DNA of 44,180 bases from Cladosporium sp. IMV 00045 (GCA_001931905.2 MSJI02000951.1:1-44180), one strand, 5' to 3'. Counted from the stretch's first letter, positions 1 through 11,150 are shown. Made by a program: numbers and translations. Notes: generated by a model not told the origin, from the sequence alone.

Positions 1-5
1 CCAAC

Positions 6-1168
6 ATGCAACGACCTACTTACGCCTCCGTCCCTCCCGCCCAGAGCCCACCGCTCCATCACCCCGTCCCTCAGCACGTTTCCACCGTCCCTCAACTGCG
101 CAGCCCTCCACCGCCCTCGTCACAGGCCAGCTATGGATATGGCCAACCGCAGCAGCAAGATCCTCAAGCTGGAGCAGCGGGCGCCGGATACAACATGCAC
201 CCGGCATTCGGTGGCTTCATGGAAGATCCCACCGCCAAAATGGCCATGGGCTTTGCTGGACATGGAATCACGGCTGGCCAGCAGTATATGGAACAGAACG
301 TACGTTTGGTTGAGACTTGCTCGAACAATGGCGATCAGAGTCAGGAAAGAAACCACAAGTAGCTAACATCTCACCCAGCTGAACCGCTTCGTGAACGTCT
401 CCGCCCTCAAACACTACTTCAATGTCTCCAACGCCTACGTCCTGCGAAAACTCCTGCTCGTCCTCTTCCCCTGGCGCCACAGACCATGGTCGCGGCAAAT
501 CTCGCACAACGAGTCCACAGGCTCTGGCAGCAGCGCGTCCTTCCTCCCCCCCAGAGACGACATCAACAGCCCCGACATCTACATCCCCGTCATGGCCTTC
601 ACGACCTACGTGCTGCTCTCGACCATGATCGCGGGGCTGAACGGGCAGTTCAAGCCGGAATTGTTGGGGATTACTTTCAGCAATGCTAGTGTCATTATCA
701 TCCTCGAGCTGGTCCTGCTTTGGCTTGGACGCTACTTCTTGAACATCAACTCCGAGAGTCAGATCTACGACTTGGTCGCTTACTCCGGCTACAAATTCGT
801 CGGCGTCATCGTCACCATCGCCGTCGCTGCCATTTCCAACGGCGGTAAGGGGACAGGTGGCTGGGTCGGCTGGGCTGTTTTCGGATACACTTTCATGGCG
901 AACGCTTTCTTCTTGGTGAGTAACAGGAAGATCGTGCGTGCGAAACGAACATCCTGCTAATATCGTTCATTAACAGCTCCGCTCCCTGAAATACGTCCTT
1001 CTCCCTTCCGATTCCACAGCCGGCAACCCGACCATGCAACCCATCGCGCGCAGCCAGCGCAGTCGCAGAATGCAGTTCCTCTTCGTCTACACTTACGTCG
1101 TGCAGTTTGCTTTCATGTGGTGGCTGAGCGCGCTCGATTTGGGCTCCATCGGTGTTGGAGGCAAGTAA
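6..1168 (+). CDS. YIF1: YIF1-family ER-Golgi transport membrane protein
   Basis: Seen: three exons (6-299, 379-915, 977-1168), all joined in phase 0 at GTACGT...CAG and GTGAGT...CAG introns, giving about 340 residues. The first 95 residues are Pro/Gln-rich and cytosolic in type. After residue about 95 comes the Yif1/Hrf1 core (GQQYMEQNLNRFVNVSALK, then YFNVSNAYVLRKLLLVLFPW), followed by about five hydrophobic segments in the C-terminal 200 residues. Known: Yif1 binds Yip1 and Rab-type GTPases in COPII vesicles and the Golgi. Yeast Yif1 is 314 aa, so the length fits. The start is the first ATG, five bases into the window. An upstream exon could be cut off, so the N-terminus is provisional. Family assignment is firm. 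Confidence 0.9.
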
Positions 1169-2162
1169 GGAATCTTCATCTGTCGCTGCGAGCAAGACTG
1201 CCCTTTGCGAAGTGGTATGCTTGGCAGTGTACACAATGGTATGGGAACAACGAGATCACGTTTACTCGGTTTTTGATAAGAGAGCATTTGAGCAGGCTCG
1301 GAAGGACGCATTTGGGTGAAATCGTTCAAGGAATGTGGAATAGCCTCCCCAAAATACCTTCTTAAAAGACACGACTACTCAGGTGCCCCAAATAGAGATC
1401 TTTTCGACTCGAGACCTTGAGATTGATTTCAACGCGGCATGAGAATCTCCCTGTTGGTCTAACCCCTTCCATCGGAACATAGCCCATCACCAAATCCGTT
1501 GTCTTATGTTGACACGCCGTATTGTTTCTCGGCAAGTAATTGAGGTTGCTTCTGGGATAACCTTGGTTCTATCAGAACTCTTGTGGAATAACTGACAAGT
1601 CTTTCTATCTGGGATATCGAGAACATGGAAGTTGTGGTGCTTTTATGATTAGACTTGAATTTAAGATTGCTTCACACGGTAGGAAGCTGCTATGCTCTAA
1701 CCGCACTACTTCTCAGCTCAACTACCACAACATCACTCAGCTAGGCAATTTTGACATATTTTGTTACCGGCGAATCATGTCAGGAACATAAAGACTTTGC
1801 AGACATCAAAACACTGCTATCAACATGTTGTGCCGGTGCTTTCGTTGGCTTCGAAGGAATATTGCTTACCCCAACCCTAACCCTTAAACTTAATTCTGCC
1901 ACATCCTGGACACTCCAAGCCAGAACTCTACAACACATTCGATCGCGAGAGGCAAGATGAATTTACGTGCGTCTGACATAGTTTATCCAATTCAGGTCAT
2001 CGGAAGCTCCCCAAGAAGGACAGAATGCTAGACCACAGAACTCGCATTTCATGGCGACAAAGCTAGCAACGCAAACTGCATACATGTGGTCGTTGCAAGC
2101 GAAGCACAGCGAGTCTCCTATCATATCGTACATTTTTACAAGAACATCAAGACAGAACTCCC
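1169..2162. other. Intergenic, no gene seen
   Basis: Between the convergent ends of the YIF1 and CBP4 genes. Short open frames here have no intron logic or recognisable protein. A two-unit CCCTAACCCT string near 1872-1881 is too short to call a telomeric repeat. Confidence 0.6.
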
Positions 2163-2707
2163 TCACTTAAGCGACTCCTTAATCTCCCTCCTCCGCGCCT
2201 CCGCCTCGGCGTCCTCTGCGATCTTCGCGTCCTTCATCTCCGCCCGGCGCCTCTCGATGTCTTTCTCCCATGCCGTCCATACTGTTGAGAGTGTCAGTCA
2301 CGGCCGTGCAGAAGATTGGTGAATAGAAGAATTTGCAATGACGACTTACTAGGCTTGTCGCTCTTGGAGTACTGCTTCAGCCTGCCGACGAAGTTGTCGA
2401 AATCCTCCTGCTTCCCCTGGCGGTTTTCGAGGGAACGTCGCTGTAGTTCGGGGTTGTATCTCTGTGGGAAAGAGGGAGAGGTTCTATTAGATTTTGGATG
2501 GTGTGGCTGGGAGGTTGTTTTATTATTTGCGCGCAAACGTACTGAGAAAAGCTCCTCTTCGGTCGGAGTAAGCCACATGACTAGTGCTGGGCCGCCAATG
2601 CAGAAGATGCCGCCGCTGGGAGGGGATTAGTATATGGAGAAGACGGTTTTCTTTTTTGAGGATGTAACTGACGTTGCGACCATCTTTAGGACGGTGACGG
2701 ATTTCAT
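2163..2707 (-). CDS. CBP4: Cbp4, complex III (cytochrome bc1) assembly factor
   Basis: Four short exons, 2707-2673, 2615-2543, 2461-2350 and 2281-2163, splice into 112 residues. The product begins [14 protein letters not shown], has one membrane segment (about residues 13-26, [14 protein letters not shown]), then the family block [23 protein letters not shown], then [22 protein letters not shown], and ends in a charged Arg/Glu-rich helix. Known: Cbp4 is an inner-membrane protein that works with Cbp3-Cbp6 on newly made cytochrome b. The exon phases close exactly (35+73+112+119 nt = 113 codons), which supports the model. It is shorter than yeast Cbp4 (170 aa) but near the usual size in filamentous ascomycetes. 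Confidence 0.88.
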
Positions 2708-3068
2708 CGTGGTGGCGAGTGAATGGGTGTTTCGAGGGGTTTGAGGCGATCCGGAGAGATGCCCTTGCGTTGTCTGCAGCGCAATGGGATAGGTTGCGAT
2801 CGTATACGCGTTGTTGGAATGTCTCGAGAAAAGATGGATTGATGGATCTGTCTGATTACCTATATATCAGAGATGCTTTGGTAGGAATTGAATGCATCTC
2901 AAGTCCATGATCCGCTCGCCGGTCGCCGACTTTCCCTTCCCCAGATTTGCCGCAAACCTCCAGAACGCTAACGTCAGAGCTTAAGCTCTATTTCAATCGC
3001 ATCTTTAATTCAAGCTGCACAAGATACTCAAGGGTTCCACCCAGACAACCTAGCCATAACCGTACAAA
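2708..3068. other. Divergent promoter region of CBP4 and the 3.1-kb gene
   Basis: About 360 bp between two outward-facing start codons. It must contain both promoters. No TATA box or other clear element stands out. Confidence 0.5.
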
Positions 3069-3089
3069 ATGGCACAAATCTCCCGATGA
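3069..3089 (+). promoter_or_regulatory. Six-codon upstream ORF overlapping the next start
   Basis: An ATG in good context (AAAATGG) opens a frame reading MAQISR and stops at TGA 3087-3089. The stop overlaps the first in-frame ATG of the following gene (3086-3088) as ATGA. Such overlaps can couple termination to reinitiation; that function is inferred. Confidence 0.45.
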
Positions 3090-3721
3090 CAAACGACCAA
3101 TCGAACACTACAAGGAAAGAACAACAAACCCCCTCAAAAATGGCGCCAAAAACACCCACCCTCAACACCCGCCTCTTCTTCATCCACTACGAACGCAATC
3201 CCAAACCCATCAACCCGACCACCTACGTCGCCACGGCCATGAACCTCGCCGACCCGCGCAGCACACACCCCTTCAGCATCCGCACCGCGCGCCGCCACCG
3301 TGCCTTCGACCCCAAAAAACTGCACTGGGCCGTGCACGCTCCCCTGGGCCTCTCGCGCAGTGCGTACATTCGCTCGTGCAGCGCGCGTCGGCTGCGCGAG
3401 GCTTTCAGGTCGGAATTGCGCAAGGCGGGCTGGGACGAGGAGGGGAAGAGACTGGAGAGGGGTGGGGAGGTTGGGAGGTTGGGTGAGGGGGATTTGAGTG
3501 GTGCGTTGAAGTTGGCGTTGACTAAGGAGCCTTTTTCGATTACGGCCACAGGGGAGGAGGTTAGAGTGCATGCTGCGGAGGCGGTGCAGACGCTGGTTAG
3601 GTTGCAGAAGGATGATGGGAAGGACGGGGGAGATAAAAAGAAGAAGTGGGCCTGGAAGGGATCAGGCAAGAGTAAGAGCGCTGCTGGGTTGAATGTACGG
3701 CGGGTCTCTGCAAAGGATTGA
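3086..3721 (+). CDS. Unrecognised basic protein
   Basis: A single uninterrupted frame of 211 codons. Two starts are possible: 3086 (MTNDQSNTTRK) and 3140 (MAPKTPTLNTRLFFIHYERN). The second has the better context (AAAATGG) and puts the hydrophobic-basic core LFFIHYERNPKPINPTTYVA near the N-terminus, so I prefer it. The middle is rich in Arg (TARRHRAFDPKKLHWAVHAP, then SARRLREAFRSELRKAGW), and the C-terminus is a Lys/Gly-rich tail (GGDKKKKWAWKGSGKSKS). No signal peptide or membrane segment is visible. I do not recognise the family. The structured first two thirds make it more than a chance frame. A six-codon upstream ORF precedes it. Confidence 0.65.
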   Translation: MTNDQSNTTRKEQQTPSKMAPKTPTLNTRLFFIHYERNPKPINPTTYVATAMNLADPRSTHPFSIRTARRHRAFDPKKLHWAVHAPLGLSRSAYIRSCSARRLREAFRSELRKAGWDEEGKRLERGGEVGRLGEGDLSGALKLALTKEPFSITATGEEVRVHAAEAVQTLVRLQKDDGKDGGDKKKKWAWKGSGKSKSAAGLNVRRVSAKD

Positions 3722-4237
3722 GGATGGCTCAATCGTATGCTAAGAACGAAGGTGCTGATTATACTATGCTGGCATTCGACCTATCTGGATCCGTGGACGT
3801 CATGTTGAGCCATGAACAGAGCTTGGGAATGCTTGAGACGAGATCCTGGTTCCGGACGGGTTGCATTCCGACATGCAAGATGCAGCGCGATATCTTCACG
3901 CCAAAACGCATCTACAAATTGTAAGGAGAGACTCTCACGACATCTGCGAGCTCTGAAGTGTACTGCCTGGCCCGAACAAACACAGTCAAGCATTTGTTCG
4001 TTTGAGACATGGCTTTGCATAAGACGTGGTCGATGCGCGGATCCACACCAAATGTGCGCTAGCGAGCACGCAGCGTGTAATCTGTCGTCCATCGAGTTTT
4101 GGTGGCTATGTCATGATGAACTTACCTGAACGTGTACATGTACGCAGGATTTTCATCTTTCTTTCAAAAGGGGACATTGAAAAATCATCATTCGATCTTT
4201 CCACCACTCAAAGGCAAAAATCAGGAAACAAGGAAAG
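3722..4237. other. Intergenic, no gene seen
   Basis: Holds the 3' region of the 3.1-kb gene and the promoter of the 4.2-kb gene. Short frames on both strands are unsupported. Confidence 0.5.
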
Positions 4238-4882
4238 ATGGCCGCCACGTCTTTAGCGGGACAAATCGACCACTGGCGCCGAGAGTTGAAAGATGAAGGC
4301 GACACGGTCTCCGACTTCGAACACTTCCGCAATCTCCCAGAATTTTTCATGGAACTTGGCCGGTTTTTCCACGGTATGTTGATGCCATCGAAGGCTTAAC
4401 CTCAGGCATAACAGATGGCTAACACGAACACGCAGGACCCCTTTCATTCCCCGACAGGGAGACTGGTGAGGTGACCGAAGACGGCTGGAAAGAATGGGCC
4501 AGTATCAATGCTTTCACCGCCCATCTCGCCGTTGCAAGTCGACAAGCTCCAGGCAGCACGCTGGGCGCAAAGGCAGCGCTTTGGCAGTACAACCATGACA
4601 TTCACTCTGCGCTGTCTCGACCTCGATGACTTCTCCGATATTCGCGCTGTGGCTCACTGGCTCGCCATCGACGGCGATGCAATGTATAGGAATGCTGCTT
4701 GGGGGAACTGGAAGGCTGAAGAAATTGCTCGGCCGGAGTTCCTTGGCCGGCATCGTCGTTGGCAGGTCTGGAAGGAGGAGTTGCAGAGGTTGGCGAAGGA
4801 TGAAGCGGCGAGTGAGAGGAATGTTGAGGCCGCGAAGGAGGCTTTGCAAACTATGGACAGGATTGAGCGGGATGCTTTTTAG
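4238..4882 (+). CDS. Unrecognised protein, second intron or frameshift unresolved
   Basis: Starts at ATG 4238 (AAGATGGCC) with MAATSLAGQIDHWRRELKDE. A clear intron 4374-4435 (GTATGT...CAG) joins HFRNLPEFFMELGRFFHG to PLSFPDRETGEVTEDGWKEW. That frame continues through AHLAVASRQAPGSTLGAKAA but hits TGA at about 4626. The conserved-looking C-terminal frame (NWKAEEIARPEFLGRHRRWQ through QTMDRIERDAF) is offset by one base. Two readings fit: (a) a second intron 4587-4689 (GTACAA...TATAG), giving 159 residues; (b) a one-base insertion near 4613-4625, which would keep the DFSDIRAVAHWLAIDGDAMY segment. Reading (b) gives the more protein-like product, but only reading (a) needs no mutation. The family is not recognised; the C-terminus is a charged, probably helical region. 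Confidence 0.55.
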
Positions 4883-5189
4883 GTGCAGACACGCGCTGCG
4901 GACTCAAATCCACAAGCACAAAATGACTAATAATGCCATTACAACCCACATGCGAGGAGAACGCATCAATCTATTCATTCGCAGATCCACCCAGACGGAT
5001 AAACCTCGACTTCTGAGTAGGTTCTCACCACACTACATGAGTGAAAAGCGAGGAAAACAACGCAATTGCGGATGGGGGCTGACAAGTGACAATTTTCGGA
5101 TTTGGAGGCGCCCATTGTGTTGCGTGGGTACATCCACTATCATGTACACATCATCATGAAGACATCTGAAAAATCTTCCAGTCCAGCTT

Positions 5190-6775
5190 CTAGAATAGTT
5201 GCAAAGAGCGTTTGACACCAGCGACAGTCTTGCGAACCTCCGACACACTCCTCTTGGCGGTGGTGTTCCCCACGGGAGCGCGAGCTGGGAAACCCTCCCA
5301 GGAAGTGGCGTACTTGGCGACGGCAGCCGCAATGCCGCGGGCGTGCAGCACCCAGGCCTCCTGGTTGAGATTGTCAACGGTGTCGCCCGCTTGATGGTAG
5401 TTCTGGTCGAGAATCTCGCCGGCAACACCGCCCCAGATCGCTTGCTCCTCCTCGGTCTTGACCTCGTCGGCGCCGGTGGTGGTTCCGCCGGCGGGGATGT
5501 TGGCGTCGAGGAATGGACCGTAGTCGGAGCGGCCGTTGAACTCGGTGGCGTTGGATTGGACGCCGGCGCGGACGAAGTATTTCTCGAAAAATTCCTCAAT
5601 ATCGTCGCTGCCATCTGGGCCAGTCAGGCCGTAAGCGCTACCGTCGCCGTCGTAGATCTGGTGGACGTAGTTTGGAGAGGCGATCATGTCGAAGTTAAGG
5701 TAGGCACGGATCTTAAGAGACTCCTCAGGGGAGAGATTCTCGACGAAGTAGGTCGAACCGAGAAGGCCAGACTCCTCCCCAGACCAGAAGCCAAAAGTGA
5801 CGGCATTCTTCACGTTGTACTTAGCAAGTGACTTGGCAACGTTGAGGATACCAACGGTACCACTGCCGTCGTCGTTGATGCCAGGTCCAGCGCCGACGGA
5901 GTCAGTGTGAGCACCGAGAGCAAGCTGATTGTCCTTGTCACCACACTTGCTGGTCGCCAAGACGTTGTTGGTGGTGATGATTTGAATGTCAGTCAAGACG
6001 TCCAAAGAGGCAGTGATGTTGGCACCGCTGGAGAGCTGGGAGAGGTAGGCCTGGCCCAATTCCTGAGAGATGCCAACAGTCGCGACATAGGGGCCTTCAG
6101 GGCGAGGAGGAGGGCCGAGGGTGGCGGAGACGGTACCGGCGACGTTGTTGTAGACGACGACACCAATAGCACCTGCACCTCCAGCAAGAGCAGACTTTAA
6201 ACCGAAGTCACAGCTGCCACGGGAGATGAGAGCGATGCTACCAGCCAGGGCAGCTGGGTAATCAGATGCTTCACATCCGAGGTTGTTCACTGCGACTAAT
6301 GGCGCAGTGACGAGGCCGGCGGTGGAGTTGGAGTACTCGAAGAGCGTGGCATTAACTGCAGTTCCATCGATGGTGAAGCTGTTGATCGTGCCGTTCAGCA
6401 TGACATAGTTGGAGAAAGGCTGAAGGGTGACATCGTAATATGAGGTGGATTCAAGCTCCTCCTTCAGCCAGTTGACGGTGTCGTTGTGTGCATTGCCGCC
6501 CATGATCCTGTTACGATCCGGGTAGCTGTAGGCGAAGTCCTGGAGTTGTTGAGCGCCCCTAAGTAGCTTCTTCGAGGTGATATCCGATTCGAGCTTCCTC
6601 TAAGAGTCGGTTAGTGACACGCCAATTCGATATGCTGGATATGCTGACGACTTACCGAAGTAACGTCAGGCCTCTTCTTGCATGGCTTGTCGTTGTGTCC
6701 TGCTTGACGTCCCTTCAGTTCTGTAGTCGCCGATGCAGCCGCGGCGAAAGCAACGAGCGCGACTGTGACCTTCAT
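5190..6775 (-). CDS. Secreted or vacuolar M28 aminopeptidase (aminopeptidase Y type)
   Basis: Two exons, 6775-6656 and 6599-5190, separated by a GTAAGT...TTAG intron of 56 nt; 509 residues. Residues 1-16 form a signal peptide (MKVTVALVAFAAAASA). A protease-associated domain lies at about 135-240. The M28 metallopeptidase core follows, with the expected two-zinc ligands visible: AHTD (His about 271), GINDDGSG (Asp about 283), SGEESG (Glu pair about 315-316), NFDM (Asp about 344) and YHQAGDT (His about 442). Several N-x-S/T sites suit a secreted glycoprotein. Known: yeast aminopeptidase Y (Ape3, 537 aa) has the same order of domains. The C-terminal tail is basic. All catalytic residues are present, so the enzyme should be active. 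Confidence 0.93.
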
Positions 6776-6865
6776 GTTGACGACAATCTCGTATGCCTAG
6801 CAATATAATAAATCTGTAAGGACAAAGCAGCGACCAGATTCCCAATCGAAGAGGAGGGCGTGTGC

Positions 6866-6871
6866 TTTATA
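6866..6871 (-). promoter_or_regulatory. TATA box of the M28 aminopeptidase gene
   Basis: TATAAA on the minus strand, about 90 bp upstream of the ATG at 6775. Spacing and sequence suit a fungal core promoter for a secreted enzyme. Confidence 0.45.
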
Positions 6872-8547
6872 CTTGGCCATCGCACCATCTGCTCTCATGA
6901 GCCTATTCGCTCGTCTCGGTTGCGCATATCGACCACAAGAGGATGAGGTCCGCTGCAACTGCCCATGGTGGATAGGTGGATAGTCGCCTACAATATGCCA
7001 AGCGTGTCAATATCACTCGACTCTTATCATTCGCCAGGGCGTGGAGCCGCCATGCTTGATCAAGAAGCTCGTGAGCACAAGACCCGCCAATGCCCGCTTC
7101 ATTGCGATAGGCTTCCTGGGCAACGGCTTAGTGTGTATGGCAATGGCGGGCGATTGTGAGAAGATTGATATATAGTTGGTAATTGGAAGGAAAAACAATG
7201 TGAGCCGAAGCAGAGGTCGCCACAATGGCCGGGTGAAGACTGTTTAGGAAGGTACGAAGCGGAGCCCCGCGGCGGTGGAGGAACTGGCGTGAAAAAAACC
7301 GGTGCCACCGGTTGACTACCCAATGACACGAAGATGCAGTATAATATCATGGTTCTCGGAAGGATTCTCGCCTCCCCAAATTCTCCAGTCTCTCTCTTTG
7401 ATATCTTCCCAGTTGAGTTCGTGATTCTAGACTGCTGCGGTCGGACTCTGCGTCGTGCAACGCCAATGATAGTCCCCGTGCCGGCCGGAAGTATCTGGTC
7501 CACTACTGGGTCCACTACTGTAATAAAACGCTTTCCTTGTTCCAGTTCGGCGATCGTTTACTATACAGCGTAGGGTGGGTTCAGGCTTTGATCTTGCTCT
7601 TCGAGATGGATGTGAAAGTCGTATACATCGCGCAAGGTCGTATTCTGGATCCATCTCTGTTTTGGGTAAGACGACTTCCCTCACATAAGTCATGATGGCC
7701 GTAGAGCTTCGAGAAGAGCTGCGGCCTCTTGCCCGCAGACACTTCTGCATACTGGATCACTGAGTTTTTAGCATGAGCAGGCCTAGATGAGTGTCCGAAG
7801 AATGTAGGAAGGTGAAGAGGTAAGGTCTCTTCACGGTTCTTCGTTGGTGCCATACTAAGGCCAAGGAAGAACAGTTGGCTCCCTTGCTCTCGGAAGGCCT
7901 TTTACGTGAACTCGATCGCTCTGAGGCGGTTGGCAAGGCGTGGAAGCATCGAACCTGTCATGATTCCGCTTCAATCTCTGTCACTTCGAATCTTAACAGC
8001 CTTGACCCTCGCTTAGTACTCCCCATCCCGAGCTAAAGGAAAGCTAGCAGTAATGGAGTACATCTTGCGGATGAACGAGCTCGGTACCCTGTTGCGTATT
8101 CGATACATGCTGTCTTTGGCTTCCAGCGCTATTCGTTATAGTGCCGAGGTAGAGAGACTACGGAAGCTGCTAGGTAAAAACTAGGCGAACAGTTTTAAAA
8201 GAGATAGTACCTGGAACTAAGCGCCAGAAGAGTGAGAGCATTAGACTAGAATTGTTATGAAAGCATTGGTACAAGAAGGTAGAGATTTGGTTCAACACGA
8301 TTAGCAAGGTCATTCGTGGTCCAGTGATCTTGGCGGAGAAGGTTCAATATGGCACAGGGAGTGATGCTCTCTGTGCTCGAAAGTTTGTGACTCGTTACCC
8401 AGGGTAGCTCACTACGCACGGAGGGACTAGGATGGTAGCAGCTAGGCGCTTTCATTGTTGCACATGTCAGGCCGGCTTGACTGAGGCAAGGGGAATGGAC
8501 TTGAGTCTAGTGAATGTGATGCACGCTTCTCCGAACACTATGAAGAC
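6872..8547. other. Gene-poor stretch holding the left HET-flanking repeat
   Basis: Upstream DNA of the aminopeptidase and downstream DNA of the HET gene. Short minus-strand frames at 7427-7750 and 7581-7853 overlap each other and look like no known protein. Apart from the repeat at about 7140-7284 I see nothing. Confidence 0.5.
7140..7284 (+). repeat. Diverged direct repeat, left copy
   Basis: Shares ordered blocks with 10810-11000 in the same orientation: GAAGCAGAGGTC (7207-7218), ATGGCCGGGTGAAGACTGT (7225-7243) and CCCCGCGGCGGTGGAGGAAC (7265-7284). The right copy carries about 50 bp of extra sequence between the last two blocks. It lies about 370-510 bp upstream of the aminopeptidase ATG. 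Confidence 0.75.
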
Positions 8548-10593
8548 TTATATGAGAAGCACATCCTGTAGACCCTCAGCAGACCAACATTCTCCTTGCA
8601 TGAGTCCTTCAATATATGCAGGGCCGACAATCTTGAATCTTTCATCTTCGACCGCTCTTACGATCATAGGCGTGGGCGCTCCGCAGAAAAGAACGATCCT
8701 GTCATCGACCTGAAGCTCATTGGTCCCGATACCCATGTTTCCATTTGATGAAAAGAAAAAGGTATGTCCCATCGTCATTTTGTGCACAAGGACGTGTACT
8801 GGCCGTATCGGCGAGTTACTCCACGCCATCAGAACCTTCCATTCGCGACTTGCCATGCATGCTGACCGCTCAACGTCGTTTCCGAAGTAAAGTGCCTTTA
8901 CGTCAGGAAGCTCGCTTGCTAGCCACGCATTCCTCTCAATTTCCTGGTTTATCGGTTCAGCTGCATCTTCACTCAGACAACCTCCGTACGCTAGAAGATA
9001 AACAACCCAGTGCTCAAAGTACTGTAAATCTTTCTCTGGCAGACGTTGTGGGGAAGGTCCGTCAAGGAAGCTTCCCTGCGTAAGCACATCTCGAAAGCGG
9101 TGGAGAGCTTCTCGCTCGCTCAAACGTTGCGTTTCTTCTTTGTACATGACCACCCATTCAAGATATGCCTGAATCCGTTGTTCGAGCCCCTCAAGATCCA
9201 CCGCTCTTGCAGAGTCGGTTCGACGCGCAGGGAATTTAAGGTCGGACGGTAACGTGCGCTTTGCCCGTCTACTGACCGAACCTACAGCCTTGCCGCGCGT
9301 GGCGAGCTGACCACCCCCGAGAGGGTAGATGATTGGAGTGGACGTAAGTGAGGCGTTGCTGTGATCACACTGAATTACGAGAGCCGGGTGTTTCATGTTC
9401 AGATCCAATGCCCAAGATGGTAGTCCAGGAATGTCATGCCGTACTCCAAGAAAGCACATAAGATCAAGTTTGGTGTCGTGACAAAGAGCTCGTTCACTAG
9501 CCTCAACGTACACCTCTCCTAGCGGCTTGGAGTAGTTGATTGCGGGTAAATTCATAAGTCCCATCTTTGAGAGTATCCCGTAAATAGCGTAGAACTTATC
9601 TTGAGGCATATTGACGTTCAGACGAGTTGTCATGGCGAGTACCCAGGCCACGGGCAACTGCGAGAGATTGGCGGCCTCTCGAATGTGGCGCTGAGTCCGC
9701 GCTCTGAGTGAGCGGTACGGGAGAATCAGATTGAAAACTGCGCTTTCGTGTTGTCGGGTACTAGCCTCGTTCCTCTCTATTTCGATCAATATTGCCATCG
9801 CATATGCCATGCGGTCCCAAGGCATCTCCTCTTCTCCGCAAACTAGCAGTACCATAGGACCCATCACCACTTCTTGCAGCGTCCACGCACGGGTGAAGTA
9901 ATGGCGGGCGAAAATTTCAGCAAGCATCGTACAATTGACCGTGGGACGACGGCCATAAAGCTGGGAGCTGATTTCTGTGCTGAAGTTAGCAAGCTGTCGT
10001 ACAGTCGGTGCAGCTCATACAAAGTTGGGCATTATACCGTTGAATCGCACGCGCTGCTCTTGGATTTGCTGCTGGATATGCGTTGGAAGGTTCGTCCAAA
10101 TGCCGTTTCCAATCGCTAGACCAGACCGCCATGGCTCAACCGTATCATACACCTGTTGCCAGTATCGGAATGCTTGCATAGTCGCGAATGAAGACTCTCC
10201 AAGCCATGTTATTACGCAAGTAGCTTTCTGATAGATCTTCCCCATCAGCGGAAGTTGAGCGGCTTTATCAGCGGTTGCGTTTGGGGAGTTTTGATCTATG
10301 CAAATAGCATCAATCCAAAATGAAGTGCATTTCCGATGAGCTAGCCGTTTCAACAGGCGGATGCAGTTGCGCGTCACCAACAGTGAACATCCGTCGCACA
10401 TGATGGGTATGTCGCACTGTTGGTTGTCCCATGTGTATGATATAGCTTCATATTCCTCACTGTCGATGTTTCCATGTCGCAGGTGTATCGCTGGTATACT
10501 TCGTTGATCGGGATCGAGCGAAATCAATCTGATCTGTTCGCGATGCAACGGACCGTAATGATATATTGGCACATCTGGAGCCATGGATGCCAT
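8548..10593 (-). CDS. HET-domain protein (heterokaryon incompatibility type)
   Basis: Exon 1 runs 10593-10021, and exon 2 is best placed at 9960-8548 through a 60-nt intron (GTATGA donor, GCTAAC branch site, CCCAG acceptor), giving about 661 residues. The N-terminal 150 residues carry the HET domain signatures in order: YEAISYTWD (about 48), SFWIDAICIDQN (about 92) and GKIYQKATCVITWLGES (about 119); FTRAWTLQEVVMGP follows after the intron. The C-terminus has the usual HET tail (DDRIVLFCGAPTPMIVRA, then GPAYIEGLMQGE). Known: HET proteins mediate non-self recognition and cell death after hyphal fusion, and are expanded and fast-evolving in Pezizomycotina. No stop or frame break is seen. It sits between diverged direct repeats. 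An in-frame alternative start exists a few codons down (MAPDV). Confidence 0.88.
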
Positions 10594-10809
10594 TGAAAAT
10601 GAGGACTACCACGACAACGGCGGCGAGTTGTCTTGAACCATGTGGAACTCTGTTGAAGTTCGTCGCTCTGCACCGCGACGGAGACAAGATGCACGCTCGG
10701 ATTTGTCCAAAGTGCTGGGACGATAGCGTCGCTCACGTCACCTAGGTGATGCTGTAAGAAAGGGGCTGGGGAGCCGGACGTGGCTCAGAGGCTTTCTGGC
10801 TTGCATGAG

Positions 10810-11000
10810 AGTGGCAAGCGATCATAGAAAGACTGAGATATGCAATTGGAAGCAACAACGATAGGAAGGGAAGCAGAGGTCCCAATGATTGATGGCCGGG
10901 TGAAGACTGTAAAGGGATGAAGACTAGCCAGCCACCGGCCCTTTTAGCCTAAACGAGAGGGGTCAGTTTCAACAAACGGGCCCCGCGGCGGTGGAGGAAC
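10810..11000 (+). repeat. Diverged direct repeat, right copy
   Basis: Partner of 7140-7284: GAAGCAGAGGTC (10870-10881), ATGGCCGGGTGAAGACTGT (10892-10910) and CCCCGCGGCGGTGGAGGAAC (10981-11000). It lies about 220-410 bp upstream of the HET start, as the left copy lies upstream of the aminopeptidase, so a shared promoter module is as plausible as a mobile-element scar. Confidence 0.75.
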
Positions 11001-11044
11001 GCGGCATCGTCGTATCGCAGGCGAGTTTTCAATCATCCATTTGA

Positions 11045-11150
11045 TTCACACCATCTCTCTACCATCTCTTTCATCTCTCTACTCTACTATCTCCCTACCA
11101 ACTCCCTACTATCTCTCTCTCTCTCTCTCTCATATCTCTCTGCCATCACT
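11045..11150. repeat. Pyrimidine-rich simple repeat
   Basis: Irregular ATCTCTCTAC-like units ending in a run of about ten TC dinucleotides near 11115-11131. Confidence 0.8.

Noticed and set aside
1869..1885. CCCTAACCCT string as an internal telomere
   Set aside because: Barely two units, with no subtelomeric features nearby.
7427..7853. Minus-strand frames of 107 and 90 codons downstream of the HET gene as a broken HET paralog
   Set aside because: No HET signature could be seen in either frame.
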